Part shown: one piece after another, positions 23,255 through 32,168 of the stretch | Position numbering within the stretch: the stretch's first letter is position 1 | How the letters are laid out: every line of letters starts with the position of its first letter | Origin: JAFECT01 sp964432415 | GTDB taxonomy: Bacteria; Pseudomonadota; Alphaproteobacteria; Caulobacterales; Caulobacteraceae | NCBI GenBank assembly: GCA_964432415.1 | Contig: CAYSNW010000006.1 | Span: 1 to 64,000, forward strand | Length of the DNA: 64,000 nt | Direction of reading: 5' to 3' | Position numbers and translations under genes: made by a program | The notes under the pieces: generated by a model | Databases searched by the model: none | What the model was told of the DNA's origin: nothing | What the model saw: the letters and a program-made list of their open reading frames with translations, nothing else

Positions 23255-26200
23255 CTACCGCTTCGCCGCCAGTTTCTCGAACGCCGGGATGTCCTTCGCC
23301 TTCACCTCCGCCCAGGCCGCGAGCTGGGCGTCGGCTTCGCCCTTGAGCTCGACGAACATGGCCTGGTCCTGGCTGGTGGGGGCGTAGTCGCCCTGGGCCA
23401 CGAGGCTGGCCAGGGCGGCCAGCATGTTGTTGAGCCGGATCGGGAAGTTGAGCGCATCCTCGGAGGCGTGGGCCCGGGGCTGGATCAGGGCCTCCTCGAT
23501 GGCGGTGAGTCTCGCCTGCAGGGCCGCCGCGGCCGGGTCGAGCCTGCCCCTGGCGGCCGCGCGGGCGGCCTCGATGCGGGCGCGTTCGGCGCGGATCTCC
23601 AGGACGGCTGAGTCCACCGCCGAGAGTTCGGCGTTGATGGCGCTGTGCAGGTCGAACTGGGCCTTCAGGTCGGCCGCGCTGGCGAGCCCTCGCGGGTCGG
23701 GCAGGATCTCCAGCGGCTGGGTCTGGGAGACACCGTCCACGGTCAGGCGCACCTGGTAATGGCCAGGCAGGGCCTTGGGTCCCGCCACGCTGCCGGCCCA
23801 GAGCGGCGCCTTGGGCACCGCGGTCGCGCCCGCCCAGCGCAGGTCCCAGGCGAAGGTGTTGTAGCCGGCCAGGTGGGGGACCTTCACGGGCTTGGGACCA
23901 GGGGCCTCCTCGTCGTCCTCGGCGATTTCGGGTTCTTCGGTCTTGCTCTCGGCCTTGACCGGCGGCTCGGGGAAGGCGCGCACCAGACGGCCCTGATCGT
24001 CGAGGATTTCCAGCTTGATGCGGGCGTCGAGCGGATCGGGACCCTTCTTCTTGTCCTTGTCGTGATCCTTGTCCTTGTCCGCCTCGCCGACGGCGGGCCG
24101 GGCGGTTCCGATCGAGGGGGGCAGCCAGTAGGTGATGATGGCGCCGTTGGGCGGATTGGCGCCGCTGGCGAAGCGGCCGTCGCCGCCGCGACCGAAGCCC
24201 GTGTGAATCGCCGGCGCCGGCGGGACCAGCTTGACCGCGGCCGGGGCGCCGCCTTCGGCCAGGCGCACGGGGGTCAGGTCGTCCATGATCCAGAAGGCGC
24301 GGCCGTGGGTGGCGATGGCCAGGCTGTTTCCATGCACCACCAGGTCGTGAACCGGCACGACCGGCAGGTTGAGCTGGAACGGCCGCCAGTGCGCGCCGTC
24401 GTCGTAGCTGAGCCACAGGCCCCGCTCGGTTCCGGCGTAGAGCAGACCCTTGCGCGTCGGATCGGCGCGGATGACGTGCAGGTAGGCGTCGCCGGGCAGG
24501 CCATCGCCGATCCGCGTCCAGCTCCGGCCGAAGTCGGTGGTGCGCCAGGCGTAGGGCGTCTGGTCGTCCAGCCGGTGGCGGTCGGCGACCATCCAGGCCG
24601 AGCCGGCGTCGCGCGGATCGGGCTCGATGGTCTGGATGGTGGCGCCGTCGGGCATGTCCTTCGGCGTCACGTCGGCCCAGTGGGCGCCGCCGTCGCGCGT
24701 CAGGTGGGCCAGGCCGTCGTCGCTGCCGACCCAGATCTGGTCCTTGGCCAGGGGCGACTCGGTGACCGAGAAGATAGTCCCATAGGTCTCCACGCTGGTG
24801 TTGTCGTGGGTGAGCGGCCCGCCCGAGGCTTCCTGGCGCGACTTGTCGTTGCGGGTCAGGTCCGGCGAGATGGCGGTCCAGCTCTGGCCCTGGTCCAGCG
24901 AGCGGAACAGCACCTGGGCGCCGTGGTACAGCGCGTGCGGCTCGTGGCGCGAGATCATGATCGGCGCCGTCCACTGGAACCGGTACTTTTCGTCCTTCGG
25001 CGCCCAGCCCATAATGTTGCGCGGCCAGGGCGTGATGTGGCGGGTCTGGTCGGTCCTGTGGTCGTAGCGGGTGATCAGGCCGTCGTAGCTGCCGGCGTAT
25101 ACGATCTCGGGATCGGTGGGATCGGGCACGACGAAGCCGCTCTCGCCCCCGGCCACCGGATACCAGTCCTCGATGCCCACGCTGCCGCCGCGCCCGGCGG
25201 TCGGGATGGCGATGGTGGAGTTGTCCTGCTGGGCGCCGAACAGGCGGAACGGGTAACGGTCGTCGGCGGCGATATGGTAGAATTGGGCGGTCGGCTGGTT
25301 CATCTCCGAGGTCCAGGTCTCGCCGCCGTTGACGGTGATCTCGGCGCCGCCGTCGTCCCCCTCGATCATGCGCTTCGTATCGGTCGGATCGATCCACAGT
25401 TCGTGGGTGTCGCCGTGGTGAACCTTCAAGGCCTTGAAGGTCTTGCCGGCGTCGGTTGAGCGGTAGATCGAGGTGTTCAGGACATAGACGGTGTCGGGCG
25501 CCTTCGGGTCGGCGAAGGTGGTGTTGAAGTACCAGGCGCGCTGGCGGTAGTCGTTCTTGTCGCTGATCAGGGCCCAGGTCTTGCCGCCGTCGTCGGTGCG
25601 ATACAGGCCCCCCTTGGCCGCCTCGATCATGGCGTAGACGCGCTTGGGGTCCGAGGTCGGGGCGATGTTGACGCGTCCGAGGATGCCCTCGGGCAGGCCG
25701 CCGCCGGACTGGCGCGTCCAGGTCTCGCCGCCGTCCACGGACTTGAACAGGCCGCTGCCCGGGCCGCCGCTTTCCATGATCCAGGGCTTGCGGTGGACCT
25801 GCCACATCCCGGCCCACATGACCTTGGGATCGGTCGGGTCCTGGCGCACGTCGACGCCGCCGGTCTTCTGGTCGACGAACAGCACCTTCTTCCAGGTCTT
25901 GCCGCCGTCGACCGACTTGAAGATCCCCCGCTCGGCGTTGTCGGCGAAGGGGTGGCCGAGCGCCGCGACGAAGACGATGTCCGGGTTCTTCGGATCGACC
26001 ACGATGCGGCCGATCACCTGGGTGTCGCGCAGGCCGGAGAAGCTCCAGGTCTTGCCCGCGTCGGTCGACTTGTAGAGGCCGTTGCCGGTGACGGCATTGC
26101 CGCGGATGTTGGTCTCGCCGGTGCCGGCATAGACGATCTTCGGGTTGGACGGGGCGACGGCCACGGCGCCCACGGCCGGGGCGGCCTCGGGGAACTTGTC

Positions 26201-26488
26201 CCACAGCGGCTTCCACGTGGTTCCTCCGTCGGTGGTCTTCCACAGGCCCCCGGCCGCGGCGCCGAAATAGAAGGTGTTGGGATCGCCGGCCACGCCCGCG
26301 ACCGCCGCCACGCGCCCGCCCCGGAAGGGACCGACCAGGCGGAAGTTGAGGCCGGTCAGGGGATCTTCTACGGCCGCCGGCTTCGCCGCGGGAGCCGCCG
26401 CGGGCTTTGGCGGCGGGGCGGCCTGGGCCAGGGCGGACAGGGAGACGGACGCGGCGAGCGCCAGCGCGAAGACGGACGGTTTGATCAC
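23255..26488 (-). CDS. Secreted BNR/VPS10-type beta-propeller protein
   Basis: 1077 residues from GTG 26488, with a GGGGG ribosome site and a signal peptide (SVFALALAASVSLSALAQA). The first about 680 residues are repeated propeller blades with Asp-box motifs (KTTDGGTTW, KSTDAGKTW, KSVDGGKTW, RTDDGGKTW), as in sortilin/VPS10 and HCF136-like proteins often annotated as glycosyl hydrolases. The last about 350 residues hold a Lys/Asp-rich insert (KDKDHDKDKKKGPD), a beta domain (ILDDQGRLVRAFPEPP) and C-terminal helices. No catalytic residues can be assigned, so enzyme activity is unproven. It is a single gene downstream of the lipid kinase. Confidence 0.85.
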   Translation of the reverse strand: MIKPSVFALALAASVSLSALAQAAPPPKPAAAPAAKPAAVEDPLTGLNFRLVGPFRGGRVAAVAGVAGDPNTFYFGAAAGGLWKTTDGGTTWKPLWDKFPEAAPAVGAVAVAPSNPKIVYAGTGETNIRGNAVTGNGLYKSTDAGKTWSFSGLRDTQVIGRIVVDPKNPDIVFVAALGHPFADNAERGIFKSVDGGKTWKKVLFVDQKTGGVDVRQDPTDPKVMWAGMWQVHRKPWIMESGGPGSGLFKSVDGGETWTRQSGGGLPEGILGRVNIAPTSDPKRVYAMIEAAKGGLYRTDDGGKTWALISDKNDYRQRAWYFNTTFADPKAPDTVYVLNTSIYRSTDAGKTFKALKVHHGDTHELWIDPTDTKRMIEGDDGGAEITVNGGETWTSEMNQPTAQFYHIAADDRYPFRLFGAQQDNSTIAIPTAGRGGSVGIEDWYPVAGGESGFVVPDPTDPEIVYAGSYDGLITRYDHRTDQTRHITPWPRNIMGWAPKDEKYRFQWTAPIMISRHEPHALYHGAQVLFRSLDQGQSWTAISPDLTRNDKSRQEASGGPLTHDNTSVETYGTIFSVTESPLAKDQIWVGSDDGLAHLTRDGGAHWADVTPKDMPDGATIQTIEPDPRDAGSAWMVADRHRLDDQTPYAWRTTDFGRSWTRIGDGLPGDAYLHVIRADPTRKGLLYAGTERGLWLSYDDGAHWRPFQLNLPVVPVHDLVVHGNSLAIATHGRAFWIMDDLTPVRLAEGGAPAAVKLVPPAPAIHTGFGRGGDGRFASGANPPNGAIITYWLPPSIGTARPAVGEADKDKDHDKDKKKGPDPLDARIKLEILDDQGRLVRAFPEPPVKAESKTEEPEIAEDDEEAPGPKPVKVPHLAGYNTFAWDLRWAGATAVPKAPLWAGSVAGPKALPGHYQVRLTVDGVSQTQPLEILPDPRGLASAADLKAQFDLHSAINAELSAVDSAVLEIRAERARIEAARAAARGRLDPAAAALQARLTAIEEALIQPRAHASEDALNFPIRLNNMLAALASLVAQGDYAPTSQDQAMFVELKGEADAQLAAWAEVKAKDIPAFEKLAAKR

Positions 26489-26578
26489 GGCAAGGCCCCC
26501 AAGAATGCCCCGGCGAAGCGGTCGGCAGGGCAAGACCTATCACCTCGCATGGAGGCGATGAAGCGGCGTGCGACGGCC

Positions 26579-27460
26579 CTAGTCCCCGGCGGGCCTGAGC
26601 GCCCGGAAGGCTTTCGGCACGACCTCGACCTGGGCTTCGCGGCCGAGGTTGAAGGCCTCCCCGTCGAGCAGGGCGGGGATGTGGTGGGCCGAGCCGATCC
26701 CGGCGCTCAGCAGCCGCGCCATGGCCACCGTCGGGTCGTCGCGCCAAGTCCCAACGAGGGTGGACAGGGCGAGCCGCACGGTGTCCGCGGCGCCTACGAC
26801 ATTGACCGCGGCGGCCTCGAGCATCGCCTCGTCGGAGGCCAGCCGCTGCGAGCCGAGCGGGGTCAGCACCACGACGGTTTCGGCCTCGCCCTCGAGGTCG
26901 CCGAACCGGTAGCGGAGATCGGCGGAGAAGGCCTGCTTCAGGGCCGAGACCGACTTTCCGACGGCGCCGGCCACGTCGAAGTGGCGCAGGGCTTCGCGCG
27001 CCTCGGACAGGTGGGTGGAGCCACCGAAGATGGCGGCGATGTAGAAGGTGTGGCCGCCGACCTTTCCGCCGTGCACCGGCTGCACGGCCGGGGCCGCCAG
27101 GGTGTCCTTCAGGGCCTCGCGCCAGGGCCGGTCGCCGTACAGGCAGCGGGGCAGCATGTTCATGGTGCCGCCGGGCAGGGGCATGACCAGGGGGCCGTCC
27201 GGCCCGCAGGCCTCCGCGGCGCCGCGAATGGTGCCGTCGCCGCCCAGGACGATGAGGAGGTCGAGACCGGCGCCGGTCGCCTCGGCGGTCGCCGCTTCGA
27301 TCCCGCCGCCGTCGGCGATCCAGAACCGGGCCTGCTCCAACCCCGCGGTTTCAAGAGCCGAACGCAGGTCGGATTCGGCGGCGGCGTCGCAGCTTCCGCT
27401 GGACGAATTCAGCAGCGCCCCGATCTTCAGGGCGCCCAGATCGATGGAGCCGCCGCTCAT
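26579..27460 (-). CDS. Diacylglycerol/lipid kinase family protein
   Basis: 293 residues. It has the kinase glycine motif VLGGDGTIRGAAE near residue 75 and PLPGGTMNMLPR near 105, both typical of the DAGK catalytic domain (DagK/YegS/BmrU). A C-terminal beta-sandwich region follows. Members phosphorylate diacylglycerol or related lipids at the membrane using ATP. ATG 27460 has GAGG five bases upstream. The gene is followed by the BNR-propeller gene after 90 bases and diverges from a 40-residue membrane-peptide gene. Confidence 0.85.
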   Translation of the reverse strand: MSGGSIDLGALKIGALLNSSSGSCDAAAESDLRSALETAGLEQARFWIADGGGIEAATAEATGAGLDLLIVLGGDGTIRGAAEACGPDGPLVMPLPGGTMNMLPRCLYGDRPWREALKDTLAAPAVQPVHGGKVGGHTFYIAAIFGGSTHLSEAREALRHFDVAGAVGKSVSALKQAFSADLRYRFGDLEGEAETVVVLTPLGSQRLASDEAMLEAAAVNVVGAADTVRLALSTLVGTWRDDPTVAMARLLSAGIGSAHHIPALLDGEAFNLGREAQVEVVPKAFRALRPAGD

Positions 27461-27648
27461 TTCGCCTCGAATTGGTTTCATGTGTCTCAAGCTGCTCCGC
27501 ACGGGTCCAGGCGCGCAACGTCCGAAACGGGGGAAAGACCATCGCGCCTTGGCCGCCGATGCAAGCGTGAGCGGAACGCAGCCCCGATCCCGCCGTTGTG
27601 AGGAGGGCGAAGCGCGGACGCCCCCGCCTCATCCGTGCGAGGACTCCT

Positions 27649-27771
27649 ATGATTATTCTGTTGATCTGCGGCGCGCTGGTACTGGCCTGGGGGATCGGGC
27701 CAGGGGTGGCGCGCATGCTGCGCCGGCGCAAGGAGGCGGCCGAAGCCGCCCCGGAAAGCTTCGAGGGCTGA
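27649..27771 (+). CDS. 40-residue single-helix membrane protein
   Basis: ATG 27649 is preceded by GCGAGGACTCCT, a good ribosome site. The product is a hydrophobic helix (MIILLICGALVLAWGIGPG) then a basic patch RMLRRRKEAAEA and an acidic tail. It fits a small inner-membrane protein with a cytoplasmic C-terminus. It is divergent from the lipid kinase. Function unknown; a real gene is supported by the ribosome site and the amphipathic layout, not by any known family. Confidence 0.5.
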   Translation: MIILLICGALVLAWGIGPGVARMLRRRKEAAEAAPESFEG

Positions 27772-27799
27772 AGCGGCGAAGCCGGCGAGCGCGCCGGCC

Positions 27800-28854
27800 T
27801 CAGACCGCGTGGACGTCGGCCCGTCCGGCGTCCTGGACGGCGGCTTTCCGGTCGTGAATGACCGAGACCGCGGTTCCCGGCTTGCGGTCGGCGACCTCGA
27901 TACGGGCGCCGAGCTGGCGCGCGACGGCCTCGACGATGTTGGTGCCCAGGCCGGGCTTGTGGTCGCGCTCGCGCGAAATGCCGACGCCGTCGTCGCAGAC
28001 GCTGAGGGTCCAGTCCTTCTCGGTCGAACGATAGTCCACCATCACCTTGCCCTGGCGGTGATCGGGGAAGGCGTGCTTCAGGGCGTTGATCACGAGTTCG
28101 GTGACGATCAGGCCGAGGCTTACGGAGACGTCGGCGGGCATGCTGCTGTCGTCGGCGGTGACTTCGAGGCTGACCCGGTTGTGGTCGCTGATCATCGAGG
28201 CGCCGATGCTGGCGCAGAGGCTGGTGAAATAGGTGTGGAGCTTGACGTCGCCGACGTTTGAGACGGCAAGCTGGCGCTGGACCGCGGCCACCGACATGAC
28301 CCGGTTGTGGGCGTCGTGCAGATGCAGGCGGGACTCGTCGGAGACCTTGCGGGCGTTCTGCAGCAGCACGCTGGCGATGATCTGCAGACTGTTGGCGACG
28401 CGGTGCTGGACCTCCTGGAGCAGGATGGTCTTTTCGCGCACCAGATCGTCCTTGAGCTTCTCGGCCAGGCGGGCGTCGGTGACGTCGGCGACCGAGAGCA
28501 CCAGGCGGACTTCAGCGGCCGCGCCGTAGCTCAGCAGCTGGGCGTTGAGCACCAGCCGCCGGCGGCCGGTGGGGCTGGTTTCCAGATCCATCTCATAGGC
28601 CTCGATGGCCGCGGCCCCCGAAACGGTGGCGTCGAGCAGGGAGCGCAGACGGGGCAGGTTCCAGGCGCCGCCGCCGAGGTCGAAGCGCCGGCCATCGCCG
28701 TAGGATCGAGGTCGAAGGCGCGACAGAAGGTGGCGCTGGCGGCGATGACCTTGAGCTCGCCGTCGAGCAGCAGCATCGGCGCGGTGGAAGAGCCCACCAC
28801 AGCGAGGGCGAGGCTCAGGCCAAGATCGGTGTTGGAAGGCGATTGGGTAGCCAA
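27800..28854 (-). pseudogene. HisKA_2/HWE-type histidine kinase, frameshifted
   Basis: A PAS-containing histidine kinase of the general HWE/HisKA_2 class. The N-terminal part, from TTG 28854 (TQSPSNTDLGLSLALAVVGSSTAPMLLLDG...FCRAFDLDP), is in one frame to about 28690; the rest (RRFDLGGGAWNLPRLRSLL ... LQEVQHRVANSLQIIASVLLQNA ... VTELVINALKHAF ... DDGVGI) is in another. The break is at GGCCGGCG (28687-28694): losing one base, or a GGCC unit of a tandem repeat, explains it. The phosphoacceptor His in EVQHRVANSL and the ATP lid GVGISRERDHKPGLGTNIV are intact downstream. It may be a real pseudogene or a sequencing error. Confidence 0.8.
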
Positions 28855-29021
28855 GGGCCGACCCTTCGGTGCGCCGGAGGCTCGCGAAGCGAAAGCCCTG
28901 CCCGGCGTAGGCGTACGCGACGTCGACCGAAGAACCGATGTATGTCGTAAGACAAACATAGCATGCCCGGCGCTCAGTCGGGGAGAAATTCAACCGGTGC
29001 GGCAGGCCGCCGCGGCCAGTT

Positions 29022-29288
29022 TCAGTGCAGGCCGGCGGCGCGAAACGGCGGAAATGTTTCGTCGTCCCCGTTAGAGGCGCTGTGCGCCAGGCAGTCCTCC
29101 GCAGCGGCCATGAGGCGGGCCTGCAAGGCGAGGTTGCGCCAGCCGCAGGCGGTGTGGAGAAAGGCGCGCCGGTCGTCCTCCGAACCGGTTTCCAGCGCGC
29201 GGCGCTCCAGGTCCGCGGCGCGGGCGAGATATCGGGTGACACACTGCATGGAAAAACTTTCGAGCGGGACCCCGACGTCGGCTCTCAT
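29022..29288 (-). CDS. Small helical protein, unknown function
   Basis: 88 residues, helical: YLARAADLERRALETGSEDDRRAFLHTACGWRNLALQARLMAAAEDCLAH. It sits just upstream of the histidine kinase on the same strand; similar small helical proteins accompany such kinases in Caulobacterales, but I recognise no named family. Two ATG starts are possible (29288 and 29249); neither has a clear ribosome site. Its role is unknown. Confidence 0.6.
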   Translation of the reverse strand: MRADVGVPLESFSMQCVTRYLARAADLERRALETGSEDDRRAFLHTACGWRNLALQARLMAAAEDCLAHSASNGDDETFPPFRAAGLH

Positions 29289-29437
29289 TGAACATACCCG
29301 AACCCCAATGCCTCACGGGCGCGGGAGTTGCCCGGCGGCGGCGATTTAGATCGCGGTCGGCGCCGGGGCCTCAGCGAAAGCCGACCCTCTCCGCCGCAAA
29401 CCGGCTAACCTGAGCGGCGAGACTCACGGCCGGGGCC

Positions 29438-30721
29438 ATGACGCTGGATCTGTTCGAAACCGCCGCCGCGATCCTGGGGATCACCACGCTCGCCTGCTGG
29501 ATCAACGCCCGGCTGCTGAAGCTGCCCCTGGCGGCGGGCCTGCTGGTGCTGGGCCTGGCGGTGTCGATCGGCGTGGCGGCCCTCGATCTGGCCGCGCCGG
29601 GTCTCGCCCTGGGCCGGACCTATGGCGCCCTGGTCGCGCGCATCGACTACCCGGCCCTGATCCTGAAGTTCCTGCTGGCCTATCTGCTGTTCGCCGGCGC
29701 GATGAACGTCGATCTCGGCGCGCTGAAACGGCGCGGCTGGTCGGTCGCCCTGCTGGCGGTGTTCGGCACGATCACCTGCGCGCTCCTGATCGGGCTGGGT
29801 TTCCGGGGCCTGGCCGGGCTGGCGGGGCTGGACCTGCCGCTGCGATGGGCCCTGGCCTTCGGGGTGCTGATCAGCCCGACCGACCCGATCGCGGTGCTGG
29901 CCATGACTCGGCGCACGGACCTGCAGGCGGAGCTGCGCGCCCAGCTGGAGGGCGAGGCCTTGTTCAACGACGGGGTGGCGGTGGTGCTGTTCCGCGTCGC
30001 GGCGGCGCTGGCCGTCGGCCAGGCCGGCGCCCAGGCGGGGATCGGCGCCCTGGCGGCGCATGCGCTGGTGGAGGGGCTGGCCGGCGCCGCCCTTGGCTTC
30101 GTCGCCGGAGGCCTGGCGGTGCTGGTCGTGCGCGTGGTCGACGACTGGGCGACGGAGACCCTGATCACCCTGTCCGTGGCCACGGCGGTCTACGCCCTGG
30201 CCCTGCACATGAACTGGTCCGGCCCGATCGCAGTGGTGGTGGCGGGCCTGGTCACCGGCTCGCGGTGGGCCGAAAGCGCGATGAGCCACCAGGCCCTCAG
30301 TCACCTGCGCCCGTTCTGGCGGGTGGTGGACGAGGCCATGAACGCGGTGCTGTTCTTCATCCTGGGCCTGAAGGCCTGGGAGCTGCGCCTGGAGCCGGCG
30401 TTCCTCTGGCTGGCGATCGGCGCGCCGCTGCTGGTGCTGGCCGCGCGCTGGGTCATGCTGGCGGCGCCGGTGGCGGCCCTGCGCCTACTCAGGGTCCGCA
30501 TCGGCTTCAACCTGGTCCATGTCCTGACCTGGGCGGGGGTCCGCGGCGGGCTGTCGGCCGCCATGGCCCTGTCCCTGCCGGACAGTCCGGCGCGCCAGCC
30601 GATCCTGATGGGGACCCTGGCGGTGGTGGTCTTCTCCATCCTGGTGCAGAGCCTGACCATGGAGCGCCTGGCGCTTAAGACCGGCTACGGCCGCCTGCGC
30701 GATACGCCTTTGGAGCACTAG
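29438..30721 (+). CDS. NhaP-type Na+/H+ (cation:proton) antiporter
   Basis: 427 residues, very hydrophobic, with about 12 predicted membrane helices. The SPTDPIAVLAMTRR motif (around residue 148) and the conserved FNDGVAVVLFRVA region identify the CPA1 family, which exchanges cytoplasmic Na+ (or K+) for protons; the Asp of the ND pair is expected to be essential. There is no long cytoplasmic C-terminal tail. The stop TAG is at 30719-30721, overlapping the stop of the convergent DUF6880 gene (CTA at 30718-30720). Confidence 0.92.
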   Translation: MTLDLFETAAAILGITTLACWINARLLKLPLAAGLLVLGLAVSIGVAALDLAAPGLALGRTYGALVARIDYPALILKFLLAYLLFAGAMNVDLGALKRRGWSVALLAVFGTITCALLIGLGFRGLAGLAGLDLPLRWALAFGVLISPTDPIAVLAMTRRTDLQAELRAQLEGEALFNDGVAVVLFRVAAALAVGQAGAQAGIGALAAHALVEGLAGAALGFVAGGLAVLVVRVVDDWATETLITLSVATAVYALALHMNWSGPIAVVVAGLVTGSRWAESAMSHQALSHLRPFWRVVDEAMNAVLFFILGLKAWELRLEPAFLWLAIGAPLLVLAARWVMLAAPVAALRLLRVRIGFNLVHVLTWAGVRGGLSAAMALSLPDSPARQPILMGTLAVVVFSILVQSLTMERLALKTGYGRLRDTPLEH

Positions 30722-32076
30722 CGCCGCCGCGAGGCCATGAAGGCGTCGTGGGTCGCGAACCGGCGCCAGTCCTCGATGTGGACGGCGAGGGAGGCAAGCT
30801 CCGCCTCGTGGCGTTCCCGGTCCCGGGCCTTGTCGCTCCAGCGGCCGGCGTCGATGACCAGGGCGCGCAGAAGGAGACTTGCGGCCAGGGGATAGCGGCC
30901 CTCGATCAGGCGCGCGGCGGGCTCCAGCACGTCGATCTGATCCTCCGACAGTCGCGGGGCGGCGAAGGCCTCGGCGCGGGAGAGCACCAGGGCGGCGGCC
31001 TGGGCCGGGGAGGGCCATTCGGTGAAGAAGCGCAGGGCCTGGAAGGGATCGGGGAAGGCCAGGGCGTGGGCCATGGCCCGGTCCTCGGCCTCGATGTCGT
31101 CGAAGTCGGCCAGGCGTTTGAGGAAATCGCGCAGGGGCGCGATGGACAGGCGCCGTTCGAAGGCCTGCCAGCGCAGCTCCTGGGCCAGGACGTGCTCGCC
31201 CTGGGCCTCGAGCGCTTCGAGGTAGGCGGACTCCCACTCCAGCACGCCGGGCAGCAGGGTGCGCGCATTGGCGGGCGGGGTGGCGCGGGTGAGGGCGGCC
31301 AGGGCGTCCTCGGTGCGGGCCGCCGCCAGCAGGCGCCGGGCCAGGCGCGCGCTCCAGATCGGCTGGCGCAGTTCCTCGGGGCTCAGCGCCGCGGCGAAGG
31401 CATCGGCGTCGCCCTGGGCGTCCGCAACCCACAGCACCGCCGAGCGCAGGCCGGCGCGCTGGCGCGGCGGACCCGAGCGCGCTGTCTCGAGATGACGTTT
31501 CAATGCCGCGACAGCGTCGGGCTGCAGGGCCGGGACCACGGCGCCGGCGAGGTCGCCCAGGGTCTCGCGCACGTCGGCCTGCAGGGTCTCCACGATCCGC
31601 CCAGCGACGAGGTCCGGATCCGGTTTCGCCTTGCGGATCAGGGACGCGAGGTCGGCGACGGCGGCCAGGAAAACGGCGGCGATCTCGCCCTTGGTGTCCA
31701 GGCTCTGGTGCGAGACGGGCCGGACCAGCGACAGCAACCGCCACATGGACTCCAGCGCCACGCCCGCGTCGTGTTCCGCCAGCTGTTCGGCGATCAGGGC
31801 GCGCAGGACGTCGAGCTCATGGACGAAGGCGCGGTACTTGCGCCAGTGCAGGCGCGAGCGGCGGGTCTCGATGGTGGCGAAACGCTTCTCCAGCTCCGCG
31901 GCCAGGGGCTCGGCGCCGACGGCGGCGGCCAGCTCCAGCCGAAGCCGCCGCTTCAGGCCGGGGTCCTCGTCGGCCGACTGCATCAGGACCAGGGCCAGGC
32001 GCTCGGCGCCGAGGGCTACGAGGTTGGGCTCGTTGAGCGTCTTTCGCGATCCGGATCGTTTGGCTTTCTCGGCCAC
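30718..32076 (-). CDS. DUF6880-family protein
   Basis: 452 residues from GTG 32076, preceded by GAGG at proper spacing. The start (KTLNEPNLVALGAERLALVLMQSADEDPGLKRRLRLELA) matches the DUF6880 family, whose members are all-helical TPR-like proteins of unknown function, widespread in alphaproteobacteria. No catalytic motif or signal peptide is visible. The 3' end overlaps the stop of the antiporter gene head-on. It is followed upstream, at its 5' side, by the GGGGACAC inverted-repeat element. Confidence 0.75.
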   Translation of the reverse strand: MAEKAKRSGSRKTLNEPNLVALGAERLALVLMQSADEDPGLKRRLRLELAAAVGAEPLAAELEKRFATIETRRSRLHWRKYRAFVHELDVLRALIAEQLAEHDAGVALESMWRLLSLVRPVSHQSLDTKGEIAAVFLAAVADLASLIRKAKPDPDLVAGRIVETLQADVRETLGDLAGAVVPALQPDAVAALKRHLETARSGPPRQRAGLRSAVLWVADAQGDADAFAAALSPEELRQPIWSARLARRLLAAARTEDALAALTRATPPANARTLLPGVLEWESAYLEALEAQGEHVLAQELRWQAFERRLSIAPLRDFLKRLADFDDIEAEDRAMAHALAFPDPFQALRFFTEWPSPAQAAALVLSRAEAFAAPRLSEDQIDVLEPAARLIEGRYPLAASLLLRALVIDAGRWSDKARDRERHEAELASLAVHIEDWRRFATHDAFMASRRR

Positions 32077-32092
32077 GCACGCCTCGAGGAAA

Positions 32093-32161
32093 GGGGACAC
32101 ATACCAAACGCACAGTGTCGCTGTGTTCGCCTGCGACGGCGAGTGATTGGTGCGTGTCCCC
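32093..32161. repeat. GGGGACAC-type inverted repeat, copy 2
   Basis: GGGGACACATACCAA (32093-32107) pairs with TTGGTGCGTGTCCCC (32147-32161) with two mismatches. Between the arms are two more hairpins (CACAG-TGTCG-CTGTG and TCGCC-TGCGAC-GGCGA). It is 7 bases from the stop of the PQQ-propeller gene, a position matching copy 1. Confidence 0.8.
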
Positions 32162-32168
32162 TCAGCCC

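Noticed and set aside
23061..26747. A long minus-strand frame overlapping the BNR-propeller gene in another phase
   Set aside because: Pro/Arg-rich translation; the propeller frame has Asp-box repeats and a signal peptide.
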